A stretch of 57,792 bases of DNA from Filifactor villosus (GTDB lineage: Bacteria > Bacillota > Clostridia > Peptostreptococcales > Filifactoraceae). The stretch's first letter is position 1. Each line of letters opens with the position of its first letter. The notes beneath the pieces were generated by a model. The model searched no databases and had not been told where the DNA came from. It saw only the letters and a list, made by a program, of their open reading frames with translations. The position numbers and the translations under genes were made by a program. The stretch lies in contig NZ_JBHSHL010000045.1 in NCBI RefSeq assembly GCF_042652965.1, forward strand, positions 1 through 57,792. Direction: 5' to 3'. Shown here in pieces: positions 8,812 through 17,413 of this stretch.

Positions 8812-9930
8812 CTAGAGATAGAGCTGTGATACATTGAGCAGGGGCATGATCGAAAACACCGTAAGCCCTACCAAAATACCCAGACATATCAGGATGACAG
8901 GTTGAGCATAGGTCGAGAGCTTGTCCAGCATCTTCTGTGCATTTCTTCGGTGCATCAGAGAAAGTGCCGCAATGTTGTCATCGAAGGCTCCCGACTCCTC
9001 CGCCTGCCTGATGTAGGACAGTTCCGTCGAGGAAAACAACCGCGGGTAGTCTTCCATCACCTCATGCAGGGTGCTGCCTTCCCTCAGTTTTACAAGCATC
9101 TCCTCATAGACTTCCCTCAGGTACACATCTTCTTCGACCTCCCGGATGATATCGAGGGCTTCGACCACTCGAATATCCGCCCTGCTCAATACGCTTACCT
9201 GCCAGGTGAACATCTTCAGAAACAGACTTCGGTAAACTCTTCCGATGAGGAGCAGATCATACTTTTGCCTGCTCAAAAAAAGCCTTGTACCCTCCTTCTC
9301 CAAAAGGTGCATCAGGATCAGAACAAGCCCTGCCGATACGGCGAGCCATACCGCTCCATACTCACTGCGAAGTCTTCTTAACACATCGAACCACACAAGG
9401 AGTCCCGGAAGATCCGTCTGCGTCGATTCGTACATGGCGATCAACTGCGGAAAGATGACTTCACCGCAAAACAGGAGGAGAAGAAGGGTATTGGTGATGA
9501 TAATAACGGGGTAGAGGGCTATCTTTTGGAGTTCCTCCTTCATCTTGATCCTATCCTCGTAGTAGAGATAGGCCATCTCAAAGCCTTCTTTGAGACTTCC
9601 CGACTCCTCTGCGATCTGTAGGGTCTCGTAGACGAAACGGTCGACCAGACCTTCGCTGTAGAATACTTCACTGATCTTACCGCCTCCCAGGATCTTCTCT
9701 GAAATCGACATGGAGACCAGCTCGGGAAACTCCCTCTCCATCATCCTTATCGTCTGATAGAGGGGGATCTTTCGTTCGAGAAAGGTGTAGAGCATATAGA
9801 AGACTTCTTTGAGCTTCCCTTGCCTCAAGTTTCGCTTCACCGGCCTCAAAGAAATCATCTCGCGTTTGAATAGGATCTCAAAAAGAGAGATCGACTTCTT
9901 TGCTGATCGCGTTTCTTTCTTCTCTTCCAT
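8812..9930 (-). CDS. pilC: Type IV pilus / type II secretion platform protein (PilC/GspF family)
   Basis: The 372-residue product has the duplicated GspF domain. Each half has a cytoplasmic helical part followed by membrane segments; the first contains ESGSLKEGFEMAYLYYEDR and the second contains AEESGAFDDNIAALSLMHRR. A final hydrophobic helix ends the protein. It should be the inner-membrane platform that works with the PilB ATPase to assemble the pilus. The gene starts 3 bp after the pilB stop with GGGGAG just upstream. Length is close to the usual 400 residues. ComGB is the competence counterpart; the cluster could be of either type. Confidence 0.9.
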   Translation of the reverse strand: MEEKKETRSAKKSISLFEILFKREMISLRPVKRNLRQGKLKEVFYMLYTFLERKIPLYQTIRMMEREFPELVSMSISEKILGGGKISEVFYSEGLVDRFVYETLQIAEESGSLKEGFEMAYLYYEDRIKMKEELQKIALYPVIIITNTLLLLLFCGEVIFPQLIAMYESTQTDLPGLLVWFDVLRRLRSEYGAVWLAVSAGLVLILMHLLEKEGTRLFLSRQKYDLLLIGRVYRSLFLKMFTWQVSVLSRADIRVVEALDIIREVEEDVYLREVYEEMLVKLREGSTLHEVMEDYPRLFSSTELSYIRQAEESGAFDDNIAALSLMHRRNAQKMLDKLSTYAQPVILICLGILVGLTVFSIMPLLNVSQLYL

Positions 9931-9933
9931 CTC

Positions 9934-11349
9934 CTACTCCCCTCTAAAACGAAGTGCATCCTCTAAACTGAGTTCTCCAAGGTGCAAAAGACGGCTCACT
10001 TCGCTCGTGATGCTTTCTTCCTTTTTTTGCGGGATATGACCCGTCCTTATCAACATCTCCCGATCTTCCAAAGAAATGTTTCGGATGGAGAAGACCGCCC
10101 TTCTTCTACTGTATCCCGTGTGTTGACAACAAGGACATCCCCTCTTCTCATAGAGGAGTTGGCCTTCCTTGACTCCCAGACTCTCTTCTCCCCTACCGTG
10201 ATAGACAGTACCTTCCTTACAGTGCGGACAGAGGATCCGGACCAGACGCTGGTTGATGATCATTCCAAGGGAGAGGGCGAGCAATTGGGAGGAGATCCCC
10301 AAACTCACAATCCTGTCAACGGCACTCTCTGCACTTTTGGTATGCAGGGTACTGATGACAAAGTGCCCCGTAAGCGAACTTTGAATCGCCGTATTGCACG
10401 ATTCGTAATCCCTCACTTCCCCGATAGCCAAGACATCGGGGTCCTGCCTGAGCATCGCCCTGAGTGCATTCAAAAACCCATATTCGTTCTCCGCATTGAC
10501 CTGCACCTGCGTGATCCCTTCGACCACGTATTCGACAGGATCCTCCAAGCTGATGATGTGTCTTCGTCCGTCGTGCATCTCTCCCAGGGCACACCTCATC
10601 GTCGTGCTCTTGCCCGAGCTCGTCGGCCCTGTGATGAGCAAAAATCCGCTGTCCCGATACAAAAAATTCTTGAGCTCCCGGAGTTTCTCCTCTTCCATCT
10701 CCAAATCTTCGAGGTTTTCGGGAGAATCCATAAGATTGAGCAGTCTAAGATGAAGTTTTTCGCCTGTGATGGTCGCGATCACGGAAACTCTTACATCGAT
10801 TGTTCCTTCTGCCGTGTGATATCTCATCTTCCCATCCTTGGGGTTGCGACTCTTGGAGATCTCGATCTCACTTCTGACCTTCACGGCGCGGATCAACTGC
10901 TCCCCAAGCTCCGCTTCGAGAAAACAAAGAGTCTTGAGTTCCCCCTTGATCCTCATCCTGACAGCAAGGGCGCTGCTCATAAAGAAGAGATGTACATCAC
11001 TCGCCTTCAGTTCCAGAGCCTCTTTCAGAATGTAATCGAGCAGGGAGGTGACACTCCTTTGCTCGACACAGGCCCTTATTGTGTCGCCGATCTGTGCGTT
11101 GGAGAGTGCCAGAGTATAGTATGTACTGATATTTTTGTTTATCTGCAAGAGGGGCGCCGGTCTATAATCCACCTTCTCGATGCCTTCCTTCGCCACTTCC
11201 TGTTCAAAGCCCTGTCTGTTCTCCATCCCCTCCTCAGGACAGAGAACAGACAAAACCTTATCCTCCAAAGAGCAGGGAAAGACCCTGTATTTTCGTGCAA
11301 GTTCTTCCCTGACAAGACCAAGAGCTTCTTCCCGAATCTTCTCATACAT
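9934..11349 (-). CDS. pilB: Type IV pilus / type II secretion assembly ATPase (PilB/GspE family)
   Basis: The start at 11349 is chosen because AAGGGGG lies about 9 bp upstream; the longer frame from 11406 lacks such a site and overlaps the helicase gene. The 471-residue product has an N-terminal domain, then Walker A GPTSSGKST near residues 241-249, an aspartate box around SLEDPVEY, Walker B LAIGEVRD and a histidine box STLHTKSA. Near the C-terminus CPHC and CPCC form the zinc-binding tetracysteine of PilB/GspE. It powers pilus extension from the cytoplasmic side. No PilT retraction ATPase lies in the window. Confidence 0.93.
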   Translation of the reverse strand: MYEKIREEALGLVREELARKYRVFPCSLEDKVLSVLCPEEGMENRQGFEQEVAKEGIEKVDYRPAPLLQINKNISTYYTLALSNAQIGDTIRACVEQRSVTSLLDYILKEALELKASDVHLFFMSSALAVRMRIKGELKTLCFLEAELGEQLIRAVKVRSEIEISKSRNPKDGKMRYHTAEGTIDVRVSVIATITGEKLHLRLLNLMDSPENLEDLEMEEEKLRELKNFLYRDSGFLLITGPTSSGKSTTMRCALGEMHDGRRHIISLEDPVEYVVEGITQVQVNAENEYGFLNALRAMLRQDPDVLAIGEVRDYESCNTAIQSSLTGHFVISTLHTKSAESAVDRIVSLGISSQLLALSLGMIINQRLVRILCPHCKEGTVYHGRGEESLGVKEGQLLYEKRGCPCCQHTGYSRRRAVFSIRNISLEDREMLIRTGHIPQKKEESITSEVSRLLHLGELSLEDALRFRGE

Positions 11350-11366
11350 CCGATTCATCCCCCTTC

Positions 11367-13157
11367 TTACTCTTCCTGAAGAGCCTCCACCAAAAGCCGT
11401 TGCCATATGTTCTCCTCGTCTTCCTCTTTGAAGAACATATAGACCTCGTCCACACCCCTGTTCAGGATGGAGTAGACAATGTTGAATCCCTGCAAAAAGT
11501 TCATCCTTCTGTTGTCTTCCTTGACAGCGAATTCGGGGCTCAAGCTCTCGATTCCACAGATCAGAAGGACCTTGTATTCAAGGTTCACGATGTTGTAAAC
11601 ATTCGACAGGGTAACACCTATCTTATGGCTCATGTTTGTCATTTCATCGCTTGCCATCATAAAAGGCAGACCTTCCTCTTCCAAGTCGGTCTTGATGATA
11701 TACTGATAGTAAATCTGTCCCTTGGTCTTCGTCTTCCTCGTATTGTAGGGATAGACAATGCAGATATCCGAATATTGGTATCCGCTCTCATGAAGGTCTT
11801 TGATCTTAAGGGCGATCTGTTTGCTTATCTGCTGAAAATCTTCACAAAACCGTGCTTCGACCCTTCCTTCCGTCTTTCTCTTCGTATAGCCCTTATGCAC
11901 ATAGTCATCCAGGACGGTGGAGAGTTCTTCCTCAGCATACTCCCTCACTCTATCCGTATACGCATTGATAACACGGTTGATGCTCGAGCTGCTTCGATAA
12001 TTGACCCGAAGACGGATGATCTCATCGAAACTGATGCGATCCACATCGTTCCAGATGTACTTTTCGTTGTTTTTGACATCCTTTGCCTTGTCTTGAGACG
12101 CGACAAAGAAACTCTTTTTGGTATAGATGGAGCCCATCAAAAAGCCGATCTCTTCCTCGGAGAAGTTTTCCGACTCATCCAGAAAGATCCCCCTATATGT
12201 TTTTTTGTTTCGATAGATTTGGGAAACTTTGACAAAGACCTTGGAAAATTCGTGTTCAAACTCCCGAAATCCCTTTTGATTGTCAATCTTGAGTCCGTAG
12301 GGCTTTGCCAACTGCGAAATATACTGATGAAAATTGATGAACTTGAGGTTGGATAAGGAGATCTCTTTCATCTCCAACAAGTTCTTCAATTCATATACGA
12401 GTTGTTTATCGAAGGTGATATACAAAAATTGGTCGCGCGGAAACAGCTTTGCAAGTTTCAGGGCGGTCGAAAGCAGGATCGTGGTCTTTCCTGTTCCCGA
12501 TGCTCCTTCGAGCAAAGTCTTCCCGTATTTGATTGAATTGATATGACGAATCTCGGACGAATCCATGATCAGAGCCTGATATTCCAGAGAACGGTAAGAA
12601 AACTTGATCTTCCTCAAACTGCCCCTGCCGCCTCGGCTGTCACTGACCTTTTTTACGATGTGATACTCCTTTGCCATGGTAAGGCGGAATCGGTCCGTCT
12701 CTTCCGCGGACAGGGACTCACTCAAATAAGATTGCATCTCGTCTTCCCCGTTGATCAACCTTTCAAAAAGGTAGGTGTCTATGAGGAAGGAACGCTTGTC
12801 TTCCAGATCGAATTTTTCCAGGTCAACATAAGGCATCACAAAATAATAAGGAATCTCCCTCTCGATCCCGTGCCCCCTCATCTCCAGGAACATCTTTTCT
12901 CTTTCTTCTTCCATGATCTCAACGATCTCCTCATCAAGGATGGAAAAGGTCTCCTCGTTGGTATCCATAAACTTAAACAGGGCTATCCTGCCGTCTTCAA
13001 TATAAATAAGATCGGTATACAGTCCCGAAAAGGAGGCGACCTTGGTCAAGCCGTACCCCTTAAGGGTGTCTCCCATATATCGATAAAACTCTTTCTCGCT
13101 GTTCCTTCCTTTCAATGCATCCACATTTGAAACGGAATTTGAAGTAAATAATCTCAT
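11367..13157 (-). CDS. UvrD/Rep-like SF1 helicase-family protein with eroded motifs
   Basis: The 596-residue product has a clear P-loop GASGTGKTT at 218-226, a motif II read as DESE at 327-330, an SF1-type RLRVNYRSSSS, and a C-terminal region placed where motifs V and VI should be. There the usual 'HxxKGLE' is replaced by VYNIVNLEYK and the usual 'TRA' box by ILNRGVD, so normal helicase chemistry is doubtful. The first 170 residues look like a degenerate NERD-type region (GLYTDLIYIEDGRIALFKF). It starts 46 bp after nrdR and its end lies just upstream of pilB. A regulatory, repair or competence-related role is possible but not shown. Confidence 0.75.
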   Translation of the reverse strand: MRLFTSNSVSNVDALKGRNSEKEFYRYMGDTLKGYGLTKVASFSGLYTDLIYIEDGRIALFKFMDTNEETFSILDEEIVEIMEEEREKMFLEMRGHGIEREIPYYFVMPYVDLEKFDLEDKRSFLIDTYLFERLINGEDEMQSYLSESLSAEETDRFRLTMAKEYHIVKKVSDSRGGRGSLRKIKFSYRSLEYQALIMDSSEIRHINSIKYGKTLLEGASGTGKTTILLSTALKLAKLFPRDQFLYITFDKQLVYELKNLLEMKEISLSNLKFINFHQYISQLAKPYGLKIDNQKGFREFEHEFSKVFVKVSQIYRNKKTYRGIFLDESENFSEEEIGFLMGSIYTKKSFFVASQDKAKDVKNNEKYIWNDVDRISFDEIIRLRVNYRSSSSINRVINAYTDRVREYAEEELSTVLDDYVHKGYTKRKTEGRVEARFCEDFQQISKQIALKIKDLHESGYQYSDICIVYPYNTRKTKTKGQIYYQYIIKTDLEEEGLPFMMASDEMTNMSHKIGVTLSNVYNIVNLEYKVLLICGIESLSPEFAVKEDNRRMNFLQGFNIVYSILNRGVDEVYMFFKEEDEENIWQRLLVEALQEE

Positions 13158-13202
13158 GCTACACTTCCTTTCCTTCCCGCATCAAATTACCCGGACCGCC
13201 TT

Positions 13203-13670
13203 CTAAGAACGGTCGTTTCTCTCCTTTATGATCTCGTCCAACTCCTTTTGAAAAGAGTCCAGGTCCTGAAATTCTCTATATACGGAAGCGAAGCGAACAT
13301 AGGCGACATCGTCGACATCCTTGAGATGCTTCATGACCAGTTTTCCGATTTCCACACTGCTGACTTCTCTTCTCATGGAATTTACAATCTCTTTTTCAAT
13401 ATCGTTGACAACCTTTTCCATCTCTTCAAAGGGGATCGAGCGTTTTTCACAGGATCGGACGATCCCTCTTAGGATCTTTTCTCTGTCAAAATGTTCTCTC
13501 GTCCCGTCCTTTTTTTCTACCACAACATTAATCTGCTCGATTTTTTCGTAAGTGGTAAAGCGTTTGTGGCAATTATTACACTCCCGTCTTCTCCTGATGG
13601 CATTGTCTTCATCGGTATGCCTGGAGTCTACAACCTTGGACTCCACTTCACCGCAATAAGGACATCTCAT
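13203..13670 (-). CDS. nrdR: Transcriptional repressor NrdR
   Basis: The start at 13670 gives MRCPYCGEVESKVVDSR, the standard NrdR opening; a GTG nine bases upstream is less likely. The 155-residue product has a zinc ribbon (CPYC near the start, CNNC at about 35-38) and then an ATP-cone domain beginning VVVEKKDGTREHFDREKILR. NrdR senses dATP/ATP and represses ribonucleotide reductase genes by binding NrdR boxes. It lies downstream of ftsZ, separated by a probable terminator, and may have its own promoter. Confidence 0.95.
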   Translation of the reverse strand: MRCPYCGEVESKVVDSRHTDEDNAIRRRRECNNCHKRFTTYEKIEQINVVVEKKDGTREHFDREKILRGIVRSCEKRSIPFEEMEKVVNDIEKEIVNSMRREVSSVEIGKLVMKHLKDVDDVAYVRFASVYREFQDLDSFQKELDEIIKERNDRS

Positions 13671-13714
13671 CGCCTTCACCGCCCTTTCTTCAAAATTCTG
13701 AAATTATTACATTC

Positions 13715-13742
13715 GAAAAAAAGGAGACTACGCTCCTCTTTT
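13715..13742 (-). terminator. Probable Rho-independent terminator after ftsZ
   Basis: On the minus strand AGGAG and CTCCT form a short stem around CGTAGT, followed by seven T residues. It is placed 2 bp beyond the ftsZ stop. The stem is only about 5 bp, so termination may be partial. Confidence 0.5.
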
Positions 13743-13743
13743 C

Positions 13744-14889
13744 TTATCTTTTTTTATTTGATAACCATTCAGGAATCACAAACTTCGGCGGCTCTTGCAG
13801 ATCACTGTTTTGGAATAGGTCTTCAATTGTCTCTTCCGCTTCCTGTTCTTCCTTTTGACTTTTTGAGGGCACCGACTTTCTGCCCGCGGGAATATATTCT
13901 TCGCGTCTTCTCTGTTCAAGTTCCTCATCAAAGCCTGTTGCGATCAAGGTAATCTCGAGCAGGTCCGTATCCTCGTCGACGAAGGTCGTTCCTATAATAC
14001 TGTCCGCATCTTCTTCACGCCCCGTGCTCTTCATAATAAAGGATGCCGCATCCTGGACCTCCATCATTTGGAGGGAGTTTCTCGAACCGACGATATTTAC
14101 AAGAACCGCATTAGCGCCTTTTACCGTCGTCTCCAACAGCGGGCTGAATACAGCCTGTTTCGCCGCTTCCATAGCACGGTTCTCTCCGCTTGCACTGCCG
14201 ATACCCATGTGAGCCACCCCTCTGTTGAGCATGGTGTTCTTCACATCGGCAAAGTCGACGTTAATCATTCCGGGAACCTTTATAATGTCGGTGATTCCCC
14301 TGACACCTCTCTCCAAGACTTGGTTTGCCAGGGCAAAGGAGTCATAGGCCAAGGCTCCTTCCGGAATCGCTTCCAAAATCTTGTCGTTGGGAAGTACGAT
14401 CAGAGTATCGACATGCTCTTTAAGCTCCGCAATCCCCGCCTCCGCCTTTCTCATCTTGGGCTTGCCTTCAGAGATTGTAAAGGGTTTGGTAACGATGGCT
14501 ACCGTCAAAATGTCCATCTCCCTTGCAGCCCTCGCTACGACCGGGGCTGCACCGGTCCCTGTTCCTCCACCCATTCCGGCAGCGATGAAAACCATATCCG
14601 CTCCGTCAAGTGCGTTTTTGATATCCTCGATATTTTCTTCGGCAGCCAAGCGTCCAATCTCGGGGTTGGCTCCTGCACCCAGACCCCTTGTCAACTTTAC
14701 TCCCAACTGTACCTTCTGCTCCGCCCTCGATTTGTGAAGGGCTTGCAGATCCGTATTCATAGCAACGTATTCAACTCCGACGATACCGGACTGAATCATT
14801 CTATCCACAGCGTTTCCGCCTCCGCCGCCGACTCCGACGACCTTTATCACTTCACCACTGGTGTTGTCTTTAACTTCCAATTGTACCAT
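13744..14889 (-). CDS. ftsZ: Cell division protein FtsZ
   Basis: The ATG at 14889 has GAGGGAG about 8 bp upstream and is preferred over the GTG at 14898. The 381-residue product has VVGVGGGGGNAVDRM, the tubulin signature GGGTGTGAAP, the T7-loop region NVDFADV, and ends with a conserved C-terminal peptide PPKFVIPEWLSNKKR that binds FtsA, SepF or similar partners. FtsZ polymerises with GTP at midcell to form the Z-ring. It is the last gene of the dcw cluster and is preceded by about 720 bp of non-coding DNA, so it probably has its own promoter. Confidence 0.97.
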   Translation of the reverse strand: MVQLEVKDNTSGEVIKVVGVGGGGGNAVDRMIQSGIVGVEYVAMNTDLQALHKSRAEQKVQLGVKLTRGLGAGANPEIGRLAAEENIEDIKNALDGADMVFIAAGMGGGTGTGAAPVVARAAREMDILTVAIVTKPFTISEGKPKMRKAEAGIAELKEHVDTLIVLPNDKILEAIPEGALAYDSFALANQVLERGVRGITDIIKVPGMINVDFADVKNTMLNRGVAHMGIGSASGENRAMEAAKQAVFSPLLETTVKGANAVLVNIVGSRNSLQMMEVQDAASFIMKSTGREEDADSIIGTTFVDEDTDLLEITLIATGFDEELEQRRREEYIPAGRKSVPSKSQKEEQEAEETIEDLFQNSDLQEPPKFVIPEWLSNKKR

Positions 14890-15610
14890 CCTGATCACTC
14901 CCTCAAGAGATGAAATTCTACATAATTCCTTACCTTATACTGTAACCTACGAAACTACACAAGTCAAGCTTTTTCGCCTATTTTTATCGGTCTCGAAAAA
15001 TAGTTCTTGCCACTATTACAGCCTTGTAACAAAGAGTTCCGTTCCTTTCTTGCCGTCTCCCCGAACTTGCTTTCCCTTCGCCGGCTCGTTAGGAATATAA
15101 CGATTCTCGAAAAACGAATTTTTTCGCGAATTTTTAAAACCACAACAAAACAGTATCATAATACCCCGATTTTACAACTTTGAAACAAGTACATACTGAA
15201 CTTCTCGAAACTGTAAAGATCCGTGTCTCAAGTCGTTCTTCAGGGCAAAAGACCGAAGTTTCCGTACCTGTGTTCTTGTTCAAGCAGCTTATCACTTGAT
15301 AATATTATAAGGATATCTTGAGGTTTGTGCAAGATTTTATACCCTTAGCATTTGAATTGAGCACGTAAGTGCTTTGGAACATACGTTCGTCCTCATCCTT
15401 TTCGATCACGGTATGCTCTTTGACCCGATCTTTCGGGAAACAGCACTAAAGAAAGAACCACAAAGGCGAACTTCCGATTTTTTGCAAGCTCATAAAATAC
15501 AAAAGTTTATCCTGTCAACAAATTCAAGAATTTCACCGGTGGCATCGAGTTGATCTTATACCATTCTCTTAAATTATGCGGTATTATCCTTGACAATGAT
15601 TTGAACGGAA
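14890..15610. other. Non-coding gap upstream of ftsZ with a degenerate family B repeat
   Basis: No credible gene is seen. Around 15478-15550 the minus strand reads GTGAAATTCTTGAATTTG, then TTGACAGG, a degenerate family B match. A family A-like end (TTATACCATTCTCTTAAAT) follows near 15556. The rest is AT-rich. Promoters for ftsZ should lie here, but I cannot fix one with confidence. Confidence 0.45.
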
Positions 15611-15970
15611 TCATTCTTCTTCCGCTCTTCTGTCCTGTTGAAGTCTCCCGATCAAGAGCCTTCGGATAACTGCGAAGTTGGAGAACAGCCTTCCTCCAAA
15701 AACAAAGATCGGTGCATAGTAGAGGGGCACTCCCATCTTATCTCCCCAATAAGACAAAAAAGCGGCCAAAACTCCGTTCGACAAAAAGCCCGTCAAAAAA
15801 ACAAGGTTGTCGTACTTATCTTCCATCGATGCTCTTACCGCACCGAAGACGGAATCCATCGCCGCCAAGATCCCTATGGAGACATAGAGAGAATAGTTGT
15901 CCGGATAAGTAAACGGAAGGTAGTTGCCCACAACAAGTCCCAATACGATCCCTATAATCGCCCATATCAT
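15611..15970 (-). CDS. sbp: Small basic protein, Sbp family (DUF1290)
   Basis: The 119-residue membrane protein starts MIWAIIGIVLGLVVGNYLP and has the conserved segments YVSIGILAAMDSVFGAVRA and FGGRLFSNFAVIRR. It has about three membrane helices. Sbp genes sit beside DUF881 and ftsZ in many Firmicutes, but their exact role in division is unknown. It begins 14 bp after the second DUF881 gene and shares its direction. Confidence 0.93.
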   Translation of the reverse strand: MIWAIIGIVLGLVVGNYLPFTYPDNYSLYVSIGILAAMDSVFGAVRASMEDKYDNLVFLTGFLSNGVLAAFLSYWGDKMGVPLYYAPIFVFGGRLFSNFAVIRRLLIGRLQQDRRAEEE

Positions 15971-15984
15971 AATTTATATCCTCC

Positions 15985-16671
15985 TTATTGTCTCTTCGCC
16001 GCATTGATCAACACTTCCTTCTGCTCCACATCGATCTGTAGATGGTAGAGTTCCTTGAGTATGCTTCCGTATGTAGAAGGCGCAAGGACCGCCGCCTCAA
16101 GTTCCGCAGGCTCACCGATCGCCTTGATGATGAAGGGTTGTCCGAAGGTGATGTTGTTTATCATGATGGTCGCTCCCGTACACTTGATCTCGGTCGTACT
16201 CAAAACTCTTTCTCCGTTGACGGAGATGGCCTCAGCCCCTGCCACCTTCAAGTCGTTGATAAGCATCAGGATGTCCTGATCGTGGATCAGCAGATCATTG
16301 GGATCTTCCCCCACCGCAAGTTCTTTGGTACTGTCCCGAAGTTCGATCTGAACTCCCTGTCCCTTGAGCTGTGTATATCCGGCCTGCATTTTTTTGGACA
16401 CGAGGTTTTTTTCGAGGGTTTCGGTGACCCTTCCCTCCTCATACTCCTTCTTGTCACTCTCCAACTCTTTTTGGCGGGAAAGTTTGAATTCGTAGAGGTT
16501 TTCTAGTTCTATTTTTTCAAATCGAAGGCTCTCCTCCATCTCTTTGACGCTCTCCACCCCCGTGTAGATATATCTGTCCTGCATAATCTTACTTTGCATC
16601 ACAACAACGACGGACAGAACAAAAGAGAGTAGGAGGATCAGGTTGTTCTTTATCAGTTTGCGTTGGTTCAC
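15985..16671 (-). CDS. DUF881 family protein
   Basis: The 228-residue protein has one N-terminal transmembrane helix (LIKNNLILLLSFVLSVVVVM), a coiled-coil segment rich in Glu and Lys, and the DUF881 core with GQGVQIELRDS, INDLKVAGAEAISVNGERV and ITFGQPFIIKAIGEP. DUF881 proteins are encoded beside division genes in Clostridia and Bacilli and probably face outside the membrane. Their biochemical role is unknown. The gene follows its paralogue after 7 bp. Confidence 0.9.
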   Translation of the reverse strand: MNQRKLIKNNLILLLSFVLSVVVVMQSKIMQDRYIYTGVESVKEMEESLRFEKIELENLYEFKLSRQKELESDKKEYEEGRVTETLEKNLVSKKMQAGYTQLKGQGVQIELRDSTKELAVGEDPNDLLIHDQDILMLINDLKVAGAEAISVNGERVLSTTEIKCTGATIMINNITFGQPFIIKAIGEPAELEAAVLAPSTYGSILKELYHLQIDVEQKEVLINAAKRQ

Positions 16672-16678
16672 GATGCCA

Positions 16679-17410
16679 TCACCCCTTCACGACCGGCACG
16701 GCAAATCTGTATTCGATCGCACCGCGATATGCAGGAATCTCCAACTCATCCTGTTTGGACACCTCGGCGTCAATCCCGTAATAGTTTCTCATCTCCCACA
16801 AGATCCCGTACCTGAAATTCATGGCAGCCTCCAAGGTGTCCTGATCTCCTATCGCCTTGATAACGATGGGAAGTTTGATTTCACGTTCATTGATATACAG
16901 TTTTTCTTCCTCTGCCCGAATACTTGTATTGATTACATATCTCTGCTCGTTGATGCTGATCGCTCGAGCTCCGGCGGCATTGAGTTTGTTGATCACCGCC
17001 AGGATCAGCTCATAGTTGCTGACGAGAATCGACGAGTCCTTCTCATAGCTTTCCCTGAGTTCGAGAAGCACACCTGAGCCGTTTACCTTTCGGTACCCTA
17101 CCAAGGTTTCGTACTCTTCGATCTCGCTCTTCAGTCGCCCTTCTATGCCGTATTGAACTCCGCTCTCATCCCGAAGTTCCTCGATCTCCGTTTCGATCTG
17201 TGCGACTTCTTCTTCCATTTCTTCCCTCTTCGTCTTCAAATTCTTCAATTCGATCTGTAAGGTACGGATCCTCTGCGATGTGGTGCTTGCACCTGTAAAT
17301 TTCTGTGTTGTCTTCACCTGAACTACGATTCCGATCCCGATAAGAAAGCTGCACATCATCAATATGATGTTGCTCATCGTCTTTTTTCTAAGATTTCTCC
17401 CCTTGTTCAT
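16679..17410 (-). CDS. DUF881 family protein, paralogue of the next gene
   Basis: The 243-residue protein has an N-terminal helix (SNIILMMCSFLIGIGIVVQ), a long coiled coil and the DUF881 core: VNGSGVLLELRES, INKLNAAGARAISINEQRY and LPIVIKAIGDQ. It is clearly related to the gene directly downstream, so the pair comes from an old duplication and both are probably kept for distinct functions. It starts 3 bp after ftsQ and is translated as part of the division operon. Confidence 0.9.
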   Translation of the reverse strand: MNKGRNLRKKTMSNIILMMCSFLIGIGIVVQVKTTQKFTGASTTSQRIRTLQIELKNLKTKREEMEEEVAQIETEIEELRDESGVQYGIEGRLKSEIEEYETLVGYRKVNGSGVLLELRESYEKDSSILVSNYELILAVINKLNAAGARAISINEQRYVINTSIRAEEEKLYINEREIKLPIVIKAIGDQDTLEAAMNFRYGILWEMRNYYGIDAEVSKQDELEIPAYRGAIEYRFAVPVVKG

Positions 17411-17413
17411 AGT

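Noticed and set aside
9982..11379. A 465-codon open frame on the plus strand
   Set aside because: It lies opposite pilB, whose ATPase motifs are clear; the antisense product resembles nothing known.
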